From positions 62,001 through 126,000 of the forward strand of contig NZ_VEVQ02000001.1 of assembly GCF_006491595.2 (NCBI RefSeq): a DNA stretch of 64,000 nucleotides. The letters run 5' to 3'. Positions within the stretch are counted from its first letter, which is position 1. Each line of letters starts with the position of its first letter. The position numbers were made by a program, and so were the translations under genes. Origin of the DNA: Flavobacterium jejuense. GTDB lineage: Bacteria > Bacteroidota > Bacteroidia > Flavobacteriales > Flavobacteriaceae. Below the pieces are notes generated by a model that saw only the letters and a list, made by a program, of their open reading frames with translations, was not told the origin of the DNA and ran no database searches. Below are positions 25,742 through 35,813 of this stretch, piece by piece.

Positions 25742-26806
25742 ATGGAACATTCAAAACGATATGCACGACAAATGGCTCTTCCTGAAATTGGAAGTCTTGG
25801 TCAGCAAAAAATACTAAATGCAAAAGTGTTGGTTATTGGTGCTGGTGGATTAGGCTGTCCTGTTTTACAAATGTTAGCCGCTTCTGGTGTTGGTACACTT
25901 GGAATTGTGGATGGTGATGTTGTAGATATAACAAATTTACACCGTCAATTACTTTATACGACTGATGATTGCGGTACTAAAAAAGTGGATGCTGCAGCCA
26001 ATGCAATTCACAAAATTAATTCAGATGTAAAGGTAAATGTGTATCCTGAATTTATTTCTGAAAATAACATTGCAACTATTGTAAAAGGCTATGAAATACT
26101 GCTAGATTGCACGGATACTATTGCAACGCGATACCTTATTAACGACATAAGTGTTCATTTGGGTAAACCAATGATTTACGCTTCTATCCATAAATTTGAA
26201 GGGCAAATTAGTGTTTTTAATTACCAAAATGGGCCAACATATCGTTGTTTATTTCCTGAGAAAAATTCGTATGAAGTTCCAAATTGTGTAACTACAGGAG
26301 TTTTAGGTGTTTTACCTAATACTTTAGGAATGTTACAAGCAACGGAAGCCTTGAAAATCATTTTAGAAATTGGAGAAGTTCTTTCAGGAAAGCTGCTTAT
26401 TTACAACGCTTTGAATCTTTCTTTTAACGAATTAGAATTTAGTTTAAATGAAGAACAAATTCATATTGGAACTAAAAAAGGAAAGCAATTAGAAAGTTCA
26501 AATATGCAAAATCATGAAGTTAGCAAAGAATTATTTTTAGATTTTTGTTCCAATGAAAACTATACGATTATTGATTTGCGCGAAGTTCATGAAATACCAA
26601 AATTAGACTATAAAAACATCATCAATATTTCGTTTTTAGAAATAGAAAATCATCTTAGTAATTTTAATAAAGACCAACCTATTATTCTTTTTTGTCAGAG
26701 TGGAATTCGAAGTAAAAAAGCAGTAGACTTATTTTTAGAAAACGGATTTACAAACATAACACATTTACAAAAAGGCATTCAAAACGTACAATTAGAAGTT
26801 ATTTAA
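25742..26806 (+). CDS. moeB: MoeB-type adenylyltransferase fused to a rhodanese domain
   Basis: 354 aa. Residues 1-245 are an E1-like ATP-binding domain (VIGAGGLGCPVLQMLA near 32-47, IVDGDVVDITNLHRQL) that adenylylates MoaD. Residues about 255-354 are rhodanese, with the active-site loop ILFCQSGIRSK. The YRCLFP cysteine is kept, but the usual second CxxC zinc pair is not visible, so the zinc site may be lost. Such fusions combine activation and sulfur delivery. Confidence 0.9.
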   Translation: MEHSKRYARQMALPEIGSLGQQKILNAKVLVIGAGGLGCPVLQMLAASGVGTLGIVDGDVVDITNLHRQLLYTTDDCGTKKVDAAANAIHKINSDVKVNVYPEFISENNIATIVKGYEILLDCTDTIATRYLINDISVHLGKPMIYASIHKFEGQISVFNYQNGPTYRCLFPEKNSYEVPNCVTTGVLGVLPNTLGMLQATEALKIILEIGEVLSGKLLIYNALNLSFNELEFSLNEEQIHIGTKKGKQLESSNMQNHEVSKELFLDFCSNENYTIIDLREVHEIPKLDYKNIINISFLEIENHLSNFNKDQPIILFCQSGIRSKKAVDLFLENGFTNITHLQKGIQNVQLEVI

Positions 26807-26818
26807 AATATTAGAAAA

Positions 26819-27265
26819 ATGGAAACATCAAAACCTATAAAAAAATCATTTGTTCAAGGACCAATTTCAGCAGAATTCATTGGCAACTCTATTGCTAAAC
26901 ACCAAACTAAAACTTCTATTGGAGCACATAATATTTTTCTAGGTCAAGTTCGTGCCGATGAAATAGATGGAAAAACAGTTGCAGCAATTGACTATTCAGC
27001 TTATGAAGAAATGGCGGAACAAAATTTTCATGAAATACGTGAAGCTGCTTTTGAAAAGTACGACTTAACGTGTTTACATATTTATCATAGTTTAGGATAT
27101 GTAAAAGCAGGCGAAATTTGCCTATTTGTATTTGTTTCAGCTCCAAGAAGAAAAGTAGTATATGAAGCATTGAACTATTTGGTAGAAGAAATTAAAGAGA
27201 AAGTAGCCATTTTTGGTAAAGAAATATTGGAAGACGAAACCTACACTTGGAAAAAAAATAACTAA
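26819..27265 (+). CDS. moaE: MoaE, large subunit of molybdopterin synthase
   Basis: 148 aa, normal length. Conserved MoaE patterns: GAHNIFLGQVRADEIDGKTV near residue 36-55 and HSLGYVKAGEICLFVFVSAP with the catalytic basic residues around 115-125 (RRKVVYEAL). It binds MoaD and converts cyclic pyranopterin monophosphate to molybdopterin. Two base pairs separate it from the moaCB gene. Confidence 0.93.
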   Translation: METSKPIKKSFVQGPISAEFIGNSIAKHQTKTSIGAHNIFLGQVRADEIDGKTVAAIDYSAYEEMAEQNFHEIREAAFEKYDLTCLHIYHSLGYVKAGEICLFVFVSAPRRKVVYEALNYLVEEIKEKVAIFGKEILEDETYTWKKNN

Positions 27266-27267
27266 TC

Positions 27268-28182
27268 ATGGTAGATATTACGCATAAAATCATCACACAA
27301 AGAACTGCAACGGCTCAAGCAATTGTAAAAGTTGGAAGTGCTGAAACTATAGAAGCAATCAAAAATAAAACTGTTCCAAAAGGAGATGTTTTAGAAGTTG
27401 CAAGAACAGCTGGCTTATTTGCGGTGAAAAATACTTCAAACGCTATTCCAGATTGCCATCCTTTGCCTATTGAATACACTGCAATTGCTTATGATATCCA
27501 AGAAATGGAAATTCATATTGAAATCACTGTAAAAACTATTTATAAAACAGGAGTTGAAGTGGAAGCTATGCACGGAGCAAGTATTGTTGCTTTAACTATG
27601 TACGACATGCTGAAACCTATTGATAAAAATGTAGAAATTTCGACAGTTAAATTACTACATAAAAAAGGTGGAAAATCTGACTTTAATGATGCTAAAAGTT
27701 TAAATCTAAATGTAGCAGTAATTGTCTGTTCCGATAGTGTTTCAAAAGGAAGTAAACAAGATAGTGCAGGAAAAGCAATCACTTCTAAATTGAATACTTT
27801 AGGTTTAGATGTTACCAATTATATTATCATCCCAGATGAAATTACAGATATTCAAAAAACAGTAAACACATTAAAAGAAAGCAAAACAGACTTAGTTATT
27901 TTAACTGGTGGAACAGGTTTGTCGAATAGAGATGTAACTCCAGAAGCAATAATTCCTTTACTAGACAGAAGAATCCCAGGTATTGAAGAAGCAATTCGTT
28001 CGTACGGACAAGACAGAACGCCTTATGCAATGTTATCTCGAAGTGTTGTTGGATTTATTGGATCTACTTTAGTAATTGCTTTACCAGGTTCTACAAATGG
28101 AGCAAGCGAATCGATGGACGCTATTTTCCCATCTGTATTGCATTTATTCAAAATAATTAATGGTTTTAACCACGGAAAATAA
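27268..28182 (+). CDS. moaCB: MoaC-MoaB/Mog fusion, bifunctional cofactor synthesis protein
   Basis: 304 aa. Residues 1-150 are MoaC (DCHPLPIEY near 56-64, VEAMHGASIVALTMYDML, LLHKKGGKSDF), which makes cyclic pyranopterin monophosphate. Residues about 155-304 are MoaB/Mog (VCSDSVSKGS, ILTGGTGLSNRDVTPEA, RTPYAMLSRSVVG, ALPGSTNG), which adenylylates molybdopterin. The fusion is known in Bacteroidota. It precedes moaA by 1 bp. Confidence 0.93.
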   Translation: MVDITHKIITQRTATAQAIVKVGSAETIEAIKNKTVPKGDVLEVARTAGLFAVKNTSNAIPDCHPLPIEYTAIAYDIQEMEIHIEITVKTIYKTGVEVEAMHGASIVALTMYDMLKPIDKNVEISTVKLLHKKGGKSDFNDAKSLNLNVAVIVCSDSVSKGSKQDSAGKAITSKLNTLGLDVTNYIIIPDEITDIQKTVNTLKESKTDLVILTGGTGLSNRDVTPEAIIPLLDRRIPGIEEAIRSYGQDRTPYAMLSRSVVGFIGSTLVIALPGSTNGASESMDAIFPSVLHLFKIINGFNHGK

Positions 28183-28183
28183 G

Positions 28184-29179
28184 ATGTTGAAAATAGAAGA
28201 TTTACACGGTCGAGTGCACGATTATTTACGAATTTCAATTACTGAAAATTGTAACCTTCGTTGTACCTATTGTATGCCTGCCGAAGGAATAAATTTAACT
28301 CCAAAAGCACATATAATGACGGCTGATGAAATTGAAACTATTACCAAGACATTTGTATCACTTGGAGTGAAAAAGATCCGTTTAACAGGCGGAGAACCTT
28401 TGGTTCGAAAAGATGCTAAAGATATTATTGAACGTCTTGGAAAACTAAATATCGATTTAAACATTACCACAAACGGACTTTTAGTGCATGAATATATAGA
28501 TACTTTTAAGGCAGCCGGAATTTCTTCGTTAAACATAAGTTTGGATACTTTACAAAAGGAAAAATACAAACAAATTACCCGACGGGATCATTATGAAGCG
28601 CTTTGGAAAAATATCGAATTACTTTTAGAACATAATTTTACAGTAAAACTAAATGTTGTTTTAATAAAAGGCTTTAATGATTCCGAAATTATAGATTTTA
28701 TTAATCTTACCAGAACCTTAAACATCCAAATTCGATTTATAGAATTTATGCCTTTTAACGGAAACCAATGGGACAAATCGAAATTGGTAACTTATGCTGA
28801 AATTCTAGAAAAAGTAGATAATCATTTTGAAGAAAATACTATTCTTCGAATGGAAGATAAAGTAAATGACACGGCAAGAAATCACAAAATAGAATCCTTT
28901 AAAGGAAGTTTTTCGGTAATTAGTTCTGTTACCAATCCTTTTTGTGGTACTTGTAATAGAATTCGTTTAACAGCAGATGGGAAATTAAAAAATTGTTTGT
29001 TTTCTAATACCGAAAATGCGCTCTTAGATACTTTACGAAAGGGAGAAAGTATTCTGCCTATTATTGAAGCTAACATTAAATCTAAATTCCCTGTAAGAGC
29101 TGGAATGGAAGATGATAATGAGTTCCAAAACCCAAAACTTTTTTCTAAAAACAGAAGCATGATAAAAATAGGTGGTTAA
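28184..29179 (+). CDS. moaA: GTP 3',8-cyclase MoaA
   Basis: 331 aa from ATG 28184; the frame opens earlier, but MLKIEDLHGRVHDYLRISIT is the usual MoaA start. Radical SAM motif CNLRCTYCMP near 22-31, GGEPLVRKD, and the second 4Fe-4S site CGTCNRIRLT...NC near 254-275; it ends in the essential C-terminal Gly-Gly. It carries out the first step of molybdopterin synthesis. Last gene of the cofactor operon; a new promoter follows. Confidence 0.95.
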   Translation: MLKIEDLHGRVHDYLRISITENCNLRCTYCMPAEGINLTPKAHIMTADEIETITKTFVSLGVKKIRLTGGEPLVRKDAKDIIERLGKLNIDLNITTNGLLVHEYIDTFKAAGISSLNISLDTLQKEKYKQITRRDHYEALWKNIELLLEHNFTVKLNVVLIKGFNDSEIIDFINLTRTLNIQIRFIEFMPFNGNQWDKSKLVTYAEILEKVDNHFEENTILRMEDKVNDTARNHKIESFKGSFSVISSVTNPFCGTCNRIRLTADGKLKNCLFSNTENALLDTLRKGESILPIIEANIKSKFPVRAGMEDDNEFQNPKLFSKNRSMIKIGG

Positions 29180-29197
29180 TAATTTTTTTCTTGTTTA

Positions 29198-29241
29198 CTG
29201 ATAAATGTCATAAAATTTAAAACCTTAGATAACTAATTTTA
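29198..29241 (+). promoter_or_regulatory. Crp/Fnr box and -7 element, nitrate transporter operon
   Basis: CTGATAAATGTCAT (29198-29211), with its centre 29.5 nt upstream of TAATTTTA (29234-29241), one base from TAnnTTTG. The first gene starts 52 nt after the box. Confidence 0.65.
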
Positions 29242-29263
29242 CATAAATTAATTATTTAAGGGT

Positions 29264-30736
29264 ATGAGTAATTTAAAACAATCGCACAAAATTTTATTTA
29301 TAAACACCTTAGCATTTACTATATGTTTTGCTTGTTGGACGCTAAATGGTGTTTTAGTGACCTATTTAATAGATAAAGGAATTTTTAATTGGACTGTTAT
29401 TGAAGCAGGATGGTTAATGGGAATTCCTATCTTGTCAGGAGCAATCACTCGGTTGCCAATTGGAATTTTAACCGATAGATTTGGTGGTAAAAAAGTATTT
29501 ACATGGTTGCTTTTTTTATGCGCTATTCCATTGTTTTTGATTCCTTTAGCCAACTCTTTTTGGGGTTTTGCTATTTTAAGTTTATTATTTGGAGTAGTTG
29601 GAGCTAGTTTTGCAGTTGGTATTGGATATACGTCTATTTGGTATCCAAAAGAATGGCAAGGAAGAGCTTTAGGGATTTTTGGAATGGGAAATGCAGGTGC
29701 TGCATTAACTACTTTTTTAGCTCCTTCTTTATTGAATTATTTTTCAGAAAGTGACCCAGAAAATGGTTGGAAACTTTTACCAATTACATATGGTATTGTA
29801 CTTGTAGTTATAGGATTCTTATTTGTTTTCTTAACAAAAGAAAAAATAATTCAAGGAGAAACTAAAAGTATTAAAATACTTCTACAGCCTCTAAAATCAA
29901 TGAGAGTTTGGAGATTTGGAATGTACTATTTCTTAGTATTTGGATGTTTTGTTGCTTATTCTCAATGGTTATTACCAAACTTCATGAATGTCTACCATAC
30001 TACTTTAGTTATGGGAGGTGTATTTGCAACACTTTTTAGTTTACCTTCAGGAATAATTAGAGCTTTTGGTGGTTATTTATCGGATAAATTTGGGGCAAGA
30101 AAAGTTATGTATTGGGTATTGGGTTCTTCAATGGTAATCAGTTTTTTATTAATGTTTCCTAAAATGGAAATTTATACTGCAGGCCCTGGTGTTTTATCGG
30201 GCAATAATGGTATTGTAACTAATATTTCTTCTAATAAGTTAAATGTAAACGATAAAGAATACGTTATAACTCCGAAAATAGAAAATAAATTATCCGAAAA
30301 ACCAATTTTCCCTGTAAAATCTACTTGGCAAGAAATTGTTGTTGCAGAAAATCAAACTGTTAAAAAGAAAGAATTAATAGCAAAAGGAGTTACACATATT
30401 CAGTTTGAAGCAAATATGTGGGTATATTTAGTACTAGTTGTTTTAATTGGAATATCTTGGGGAATAGGTAAAGCTGCCGTTTATAAACATATTCCAGAAT
30501 ATTTTCCTAAACAAATTGGTGTGGTAGGTGGAATGGTTGGGCTTATTGGTGGACTTGGTGGTTTTTTCGGACCAATTATTTTTGGGTATCTGTTAACTTC
30601 TACAGGTTTTTGGACAAGTTCTTGGTTTTTTATTTTCACAATATCTACAATTTGCCTAATTTGGATGCATAAAACTATAATTAAAGCAATTCGTAAAAAT
30701 AATCCTGAATTTACAACACAAATCGAACAAAAGTAA
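29264..30736 (+). CDS. NarK-type nitrate/nitrite MFS transporter with an inserted barrel domain
   Basis: 490 aa with about 12 membrane helices. NarK features: the RLPIGILTDRFGGKK loop after helix 2, GIGYTSIWYPKEWQGRALG with the anion-site residues, and GGYLSDKFGARK. Between the two halves (about residues 305-385) sits a soluble insert with the pattern VLSGNNGIVTNISS...FPVKSTWQEIVVAENQTVKK, which resembles a lipoyl/HlyD-type barrel turn and is not usual in NarK. Substrate nitrate/nitrite is inferred from family and neighbours. Confidence 0.85.
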   Translation: MSNLKQSHKILFINTLAFTICFACWTLNGVLVTYLIDKGIFNWTVIEAGWLMGIPILSGAITRLPIGILTDRFGGKKVFTWLLFLCAIPLFLIPLANSFWGFAILSLLFGVVGASFAVGIGYTSIWYPKEWQGRALGIFGMGNAGAALTTFLAPSLLNYFSESDPENGWKLLPITYGIVLVVIGFLFVFLTKEKIIQGETKSIKILLQPLKSMRVWRFGMYYFLVFGCFVAYSQWLLPNFMNVYHTTLVMGGVFATLFSLPSGIIRAFGGYLSDKFGARKVMYWVLGSSMVISFLLMFPKMEIYTAGPGVLSGNNGIVTNISSNKLNVNDKEYVITPKIENKLSEKPIFPVKSTWQEIVVAENQTVKKKELIAKGVTHIQFEANMWVYLVLVVLIGISWGIGKAAVYKHIPEYFPKQIGVVGGMVGLIGGLGGFFGPIIFGYLLTSTGFWTSSWFFIFTISTICLIWMHKTIIKAIRKNNPEFTTQIEQK

Positions 30737-30785
30737 TAGTACAATCAATTCTACCTTATTAGTTTTAAATTTAAAATAATAATTT

Positions 30786-32414
30786 ATGTCAGTAAATATT
30801 AAAGATTGGAACGTAGACGATGAAGGTTTTTGGAAGTCTACAGGAAAAAAAATTGCAGATAGAAATCTATGGACTTCTATTCCTGCATTGTTATTAGCAT
30901 TCTCTATATGGATTATGTGGGGAGTACTTATAAAGTACATGAAAGAATTTGGTTTCAATTTCGGAATGACCGATGGGTTAGTTGCGGGAACTACAGAATA
31001 TATAAATGCATTAAAAGAAGTAAATAATCTTTATTATACGTTACCAGCAATTGCCGGTTTAGCAGGTGCAACTTTACGATTACCTAATTCTTTTTTAATC
31101 TCATTAGGAGGTGGTAGAAATGTAGTTTTTATAACAACTGCCTTATTACTTATTCCAGCAATTGGAACAGGTTTAGCCTTGTCAGATGTAAATTCATCTT
31201 ATCTATTTTTCGCAGCAATGGCTTTGTTTTCTGGACTTGGTGGTGGTAATTTTTCTTCTTCAATGAGTAACATTTCGTTCTTCTTCCCTAAAAAAGCACA
31301 AGGATATGCGCTAGGTATGAATGCAGGGCTTGGTAACTTAGGAGTTGCAGTTATGCAAAAAACAATTCCATTTATAGTAACATTCTCTTTATTTGGTGGT
31401 ACTGCTGGTGCAATTGCAACTGCAAAAGGTGCTCCTTTTGAAGGAATGCAAAATGCTGCATGGATTTGGGTTCCACTTATTGTATTAGCTTCTTTAGCTG
31501 CATTTTTCGGAATGAATAATGTATCTACAGGAACTCCAAGTATGCCCGATACGGCTAAAGGGGTTTCAAAAACATTATACATGATAATGTTAGGTTTAGT
31601 TGCTGCTGGTATTGGTGCGTTTATGTTGGTTGGAATTCCTTGGGATTCTTTTGGAATGAAAGATTCTGCAATGTGGATTGTTCTACCTATAGTAATTGTT
31701 ATTACCGTTTTATTAATGAAATACGGAACTCCAGCTGATATAAAAGAGAACCTAAATAAACAATTTTCAATACTAGGCGATAAGCACAATTGGATAATGA
31801 CAATTATCTATACAATGACTTTTGGTTCTTTCATTGGTTTTTCAATGGTGTTTCCAAAATTAGCGCAAGATATATTTGTGTATTCAAACCCACTAGACCC
31901 GGAATGGGTAAACCCTAATGCTCCTAATATTATGCTTTGGGCATTCTTAGGTCCAATGTTTGGTGCTTTAGTTAGACCAATTGGAGGAATTCTTTCTGAT
32001 AAAGTGAATAGTGGTGCTAAAATTACAATGTGGAGTACAATTTTTCAAATTATAGCGGCATTAACGGTTGCTTACTACGTAGTACAAGCAAGAGGTTCTG
32101 AAACTCCAGAATTGTATTGGTGGCCATTTTTCGGTGCATTTATGGTTTTATTCTTAACAACAGGAATTGGAAACGGATCTACTTTTAGAAGTATTCCTTA
32201 TATTTTTAGTAAAGAAAAAGCAGGTCCTGTATTAGGTTGGACTGCTGCAATTGCTGCTTATGGAGCCTTTATTATTCCGAATGTATTTGGACAACAAGTT
32301 ACAGCAGGAACACCAGAATATGCATTATACGGTTTTGCAGTTTACTATTTAATTTGCTTATTTCTAAACTGGTGGTATTACCAAGGACCAAAAAGAGAAG
32401 TGGATAATCCATAA
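30786..32414 (+). CDS. Second NarK-type nitrate/nitrite MFS transporter
   Basis: 542 aa, no insert. It has two MFS halves, with a family-typical LGNLGVAVMQKTIPF segment, SLGGGRNVVFI after helix 2 and GGILSDKVNSGAK in the second half. The start KDWNVDDEGFW is a short cytoplasmic segment. With the previous gene it forms a NarK1/NarK2-like pair, which in other bacteria combine proton-driven uptake and nitrate/nitrite exchange. The gap of 49 bp suggests one transcript. Confidence 0.87.
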   Translation: MSVNIKDWNVDDEGFWKSTGKKIADRNLWTSIPALLLAFSIWIMWGVLIKYMKEFGFNFGMTDGLVAGTTEYINALKEVNNLYYTLPAIAGLAGATLRLPNSFLISLGGGRNVVFITTALLLIPAIGTGLALSDVNSSYLFFAAMALFSGLGGGNFSSSMSNISFFFPKKAQGYALGMNAGLGNLGVAVMQKTIPFIVTFSLFGGTAGAIATAKGAPFEGMQNAAWIWVPLIVLASLAAFFGMNNVSTGTPSMPDTAKGVSKTLYMIMLGLVAAGIGAFMLVGIPWDSFGMKDSAMWIVLPIVIVITVLLMKYGTPADIKENLNKQFSILGDKHNWIMTIIYTMTFGSFIGFSMVFPKLAQDIFVYSNPLDPEWVNPNAPNIMLWAFLGPMFGALVRPIGGILSDKVNSGAKITMWSTIFQIIAALTVAYYVVQARGSETPELYWWPFFGAFMVLFLTTGIGNGSTFRSIPYIFSKEKAGPVLGWTAAIAAYGAFIIPNVFGQQVTAGTPEYALYGFAVYYLICLFLNWWYYQGPKREVDNP

Positions 32415-32504
32415 ATGAATTCTATACCTTTAAAAAAAAGAAAAGTAATTTGAATTCATTCTAATTGAAAATTTAATTAAGTTTATACAACATAAAAAAG
32501 ACCA

Positions 32505-33554
32505 ATGAAATACAAAACATTTAATACAAAAGCACTTCTTATAGCTACTGGTTTATCTATACTTATAATTTTTTTGGTGTTTTTTGGATCTAGAAATCTA
32601 CAAAACTTCGATGCTGCATTAATTACCTATTTGTTTGGGACACTATTTGCTTTTTTTGGTATTGTATATCGCTATTCTGTTTGGTTACAAAGACCACCAA
32701 CATGGATTTATTTCAAAAGAGGAATCAGCTATTTAGTAACAGGAAAAGTTTTTTCTCATCTTTGGTTTGTTTCTAAAGAATCGATTGAAAATATTGCTTT
32801 TCAAAAATTTATTTACCCTAGAGGAAAATACCGTTGGGTTGCGCATTTTATGATAGCAATTGGTTGTACTTCTGCATTTTTAATTACTATTCCTTTAACT
32901 TTTGGGTGGATACATTTTAGTTTAGCTCCAGGTGGAATTGACATTTACGAAGCCCATTTTTTTGGTTTCCACATGATGTCATTTAAATTAGGTTCTGTTA
33001 TTGCATTTTTAACTTTTCATGCCTTAAACTGGTCTTCTTGGTTGGTAATTTTAGGTTCTCTTTATTATTTGAGAAGAAGACTTACTAATCCAGGTTTAAT
33101 TGCAACTCAAACATTTGAAGGTGATTTACTTCCTTTAATTTTATTAATTGCAATCTCAGTAACGGGTCTGGGATTAACTTATTCCTATCAATTCATGAAA
33201 GGTTTTGCTTTTGACTTTCTTGCTGTTACGCATGCGGTTACTGTAATTATGTTTCTAATTTGGATTCCGTTTGGGAAATTCTTTCATATTATTCAAAGAC
33301 CAGCACAAATTGGTGCTCATATTTATAAAAATGAAGGAATGAAACAAGGGATGGCTATTTGTGAACATACTGGAAATGAATTTGCGACTAATCTTCATAT
33401 TAATGATTTAAAAATTGTTACAAAAGAATTAGGTTTCAATTTCGATAGAGAAGATGGAAGTTCGCATTTAGATTTAAGTCCTGAAGGAAAAAGATCTCGT
33501 CTAGCACAAGCGCATTTGAAAGCAAGACAAGAAGGTGGAAAATTATTTGGTTAA
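32505..33554 (+). CDS. b-type cytochrome membrane subunit of the nitrate-reductase module
   Basis: 349 aa: one or two N-terminal helices, then a NarI/HdrE-like bundle. Histidines sit in helices at IYEAHFFGFHMMSF (about 147-157), TFHALNW, and LAVTHAVTV...KFFHII (about 245-265), giving enough ligands for heme b. The C-terminal 80 residues are a soluble acidic/basic tail. It would take electrons from the quinol pool and pass them to the Fe-S and Rieske proteins encoded downstream. Heme count and role are inferred. Confidence 0.65.
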   Translation: MKYKTFNTKALLIATGLSILIIFLVFFGSRNLQNFDAALITYLFGTLFAFFGIVYRYSVWLQRPPTWIYFKRGISYLVTGKVFSHLWFVSKESIENIAFQKFIYPRGKYRWVAHFMIAIGCTSAFLITIPLTFGWIHFSLAPGGIDIYEAHFFGFHMMSFKLGSVIAFLTFHALNWSSWLVILGSLYYLRRRLTNPGLIATQTFEGDLLPLILLIAISVTGLGLTYSYQFMKGFAFDFLAVTHAVTVIMFLIWIPFGKFFHIIQRPAQIGAHIYKNEGMKQGMAICEHTGNEFATNLHINDLKIVTKELGFNFDREDGSSHLDLSPEGKRSRLAQAHLKARQEGGKLFG

Positions 33555-33578
33555 TAAACGATTATAAAAAAATAGAGC

Positions 33579-35795
33579 ATGGCAAAGTTACCAGTTCCGG
33601 CAGAAAAAATTATAGAAGAATTTGGACCTCATTTAAATTATTCACCAAAAGATGGATATGAAGGAAGAGACGAACCAGATAAAGTGGTTGAAACGCATTG
33701 TTGCTTTTGTGGTATGCAATGTGGTATAAAGTTATTAGTAAAAACCAATAAAGTAGTAGGTTTTGAACCATGGATGGAGTTTCCTTTTAACGAAGGGAGA
33801 TTGTGTCCAAAAGGAGTTCAGCGTTATTTACAAAATAATCATCCAGACAGAATTTTAAGCCCATTGAAAAGAGTAGAAGGAAAAGGTTTTGAACCTACTT
33901 CTTGGGATGAGGCTATGGATAAAACGGTTTCAGAGATAAAACGAATTCAAGAAAAATACGGAAATGATGCTTTTTCTATGCTTTCTGGAGTTTCTTTAAC
34001 CAATGAAAAAAGTTACTTAGTAGGAAAATTTGCTCGTATAGCACTTAAAACAAAAAACCTAGATTATAATGGTCGTTTATGTATGGTAAGTGCTGGTGCT
34101 GGAAATAAAAAAGCTTTTGGATTAGACAGAGCTTCAAATACATATGCCGATTTAGAATATGCTGAAGTAATTATAGTTGCAGGAGCAAATATTAGTGAAA
34201 CTTTCCCAACTTTAACCCATTGGATTTGGAAAGCAAGAGATAGAGGTGCAAAACTTATTGTTATTGACCCTAGAGTAATTCCATTAGCAAGAACTGCCGA
34301 TGTACATTTAGACGTAAAACCAGGAACAGATTCTGCATTATATGGTGCTATGTTGAAATACTTGGTTGATAACGATATGTTAGACCATGACTTTATAGAC
34401 AATTATACTTCTGGATTTGATATGACTATTGATGCCGTTAAAGATTATACTTTAGAATGGGCTGAAGAAGTAACTGGAATAAAGAAAGAAAAAATAAAAG
34501 AAGCTGCAGAACTTTGGGGTAAAGCCAAAACAAGTTTCTTATTACATGCAAGAGGAATTGAACACCATTCAAAAGGAGTTGATAATGTTTTAGGTTGTAT
34601 TAATTTAGTATTAGCAACAGGTAGAATTGGAAAACCATATTGTGGCTACGGGACTATTACAGGACAAGGAAATGGACAAGGTGGTAGAGAACACGGACAT
34701 AAATGCGACCAATTACCTGGAAATAGAGATATTGAAAATCCAGAACATAGAAAGTATATTTCTGACGTTTGGGGAATTGATGAAAAAGATTTGCCTGGAA
34801 AAGGATTATCTGCTTATGAAATTATTGAAGCCATTCATAGAGGAGAAATAAAAGGTTTAATTTCAATTTGTTTTAACCCTTTGGTTTCTTTACCAAATAG
34901 TAATTACGTTCGTGAAGCTCTTGAAAAATTAGAATATTATGTATGTATTGACTTTTTCTTAAATGAAACGGCTCGTCATGCGGATATTGTTTTAGCTGGT
35001 TCTTTACAGGAAGAAGAAGAAGGAACAACAACTTCAGCTGAAGGTAGAGTTATTAGAATTCGTCAAGCTGTTACTCCTCCTGGAGACGCAAGAACAGATA
35101 CTTCTATAATATTAGAATTAGCAGAAAGATTAGGCGTAAAAGATAAGTTTACATATGATGACAGTGAAGCTATTTTCAATGAATTAAGAGTTGCTTCTAA
35201 AGGTGGTACTGCCGATTATAACGGAATTACCTATAAAAGAATTGAAGACAACATGGGAATGTTTTGGCCATGTCCTACGGAAGACCATCCGGGAACTCCA
35301 AGGCTTTGGGAAGATAAAAAATTCAAAACTCCAGATGGAAAAGCACACTTTAATCCTGCGCCATATAAATTACCTGGTGAAGTTACAGATGAAAGTTTTC
35401 CAATAATTTTAACAACTGGTCGTGTAGTTTCTCAATATTTAAGTGGAACACAAACACGTAGAATTGGAAAATTAGTAGATCAATATCCAGAACCATTATT
35501 AGAAATTCATCCAGAATTGGCTAAAAAGTATAATATTCAGCAAAACGAACTTATTAAAGTAAGTACTCGTAGGGGTGAAGGAACTTTTCCAGCTAATATT
35601 GTAGAAACTATTCGTAAAGACACGGTATTTATTCCTTACCATTGGTCAGGTTTAAAGTCAGCAAATTTACTAACACCTGGAACATTAGATCCAATTTCAA
35701 AAATTCCAGAATTTAAAGTGTGTGCTTGTAAATTAGAACCTTTAAAAGAACAAGCAAAGCCATCAAGTGAAACAAAAGCTTACGCAAGCATATAA
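33579..35795 (+). CDS. Cytoplasmic molybdopterin oxidoreductase, nitrate-reductase-like (NasA/NarB group)
   Basis: 738 aa, no Tat signal. N-terminal 4Fe-4S site C41-x2-C44-x3-C48...C76; the Mo ligand is likely Cys168 in [12 protein letters not shown]. Other Nas/Nap family segments: [34 protein letters not shown], and [20 protein letters not shown]. The C-terminal domain (about 610-720) binds the MGD cofactor. No FAD or extra cluster domain is present. With NarK upstream and cofactor genes nearby, nitrate is the likely substrate; a formate or other oxyanion cannot be excluded. Confidence 0.82.
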   Translation: MAKLPVPAEKIIEEFGPHLNYSPKDGYEGRDEPDKVVETHCCFCGMQCGIKLLVKTNKVVGFEPWMEFPFNEGRLCPKGVQRYLQNNHPDRILSPLKRVEGKGFEPTSWDEAMDKTVSEIKRIQEKYGNDAFSMLSGVSLTNEKSYLVGKFARIALKTKNLDYNGRLCMVSAGAGNKKAFGLDRASNTYADLEYAEVIIVAGANISETFPTLTHWIWKARDRGAKLIVIDPRVIPLARTADVHLDVKPGTDSALYGAMLKYLVDNDMLDHDFIDNYTSGFDMTIDAVKDYTLEWAEEVTGIKKEKIKEAAELWGKAKTSFLLHARGIEHHSKGVDNVLGCINLVLATGRIGKPYCGYGTITGQGNGQGGREHGHKCDQLPGNRDIENPEHRKYISDVWGIDEKDLPGKGLSAYEIIEAIHRGEIKGLISICFNPLVSLPNSNYVREALEKLEYYVCIDFFLNETARHADIVLAGSLQEEEEGTTTSAEGRVIRIRQAVTPPGDARTDTSIILELAERLGVKDKFTYDDSEAIFNELRVASKGGTADYNGITYKRIEDNMGMFWPCPTEDHPGTPRLWEDKKFKTPDGKAHFNPAPYKLPGEVTDESFPIILTTGRVVSQYLSGTQTRRIGKLVDQYPEPLLEIHPELAKKYNIQQNELIKVSTRRGEGTFPANIVETIRKDTVFIPYHWSGLKSANLLTPGTLDPISKIPEFKVCACKLEPLKEQAKPSSETKAYASI

Positions 35796-35813
35796 TCTAT
35801 AAAAAATTAAAAT

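Noticed and set aside
31199..31789. 196-codon antisense frame inside the second NarK gene
   Set aside because: It lies entirely opposite a strong membrane-protein gene; a Pro/Ala/Ile-rich composition is what the reverse frame of hydrophobic codons gives.
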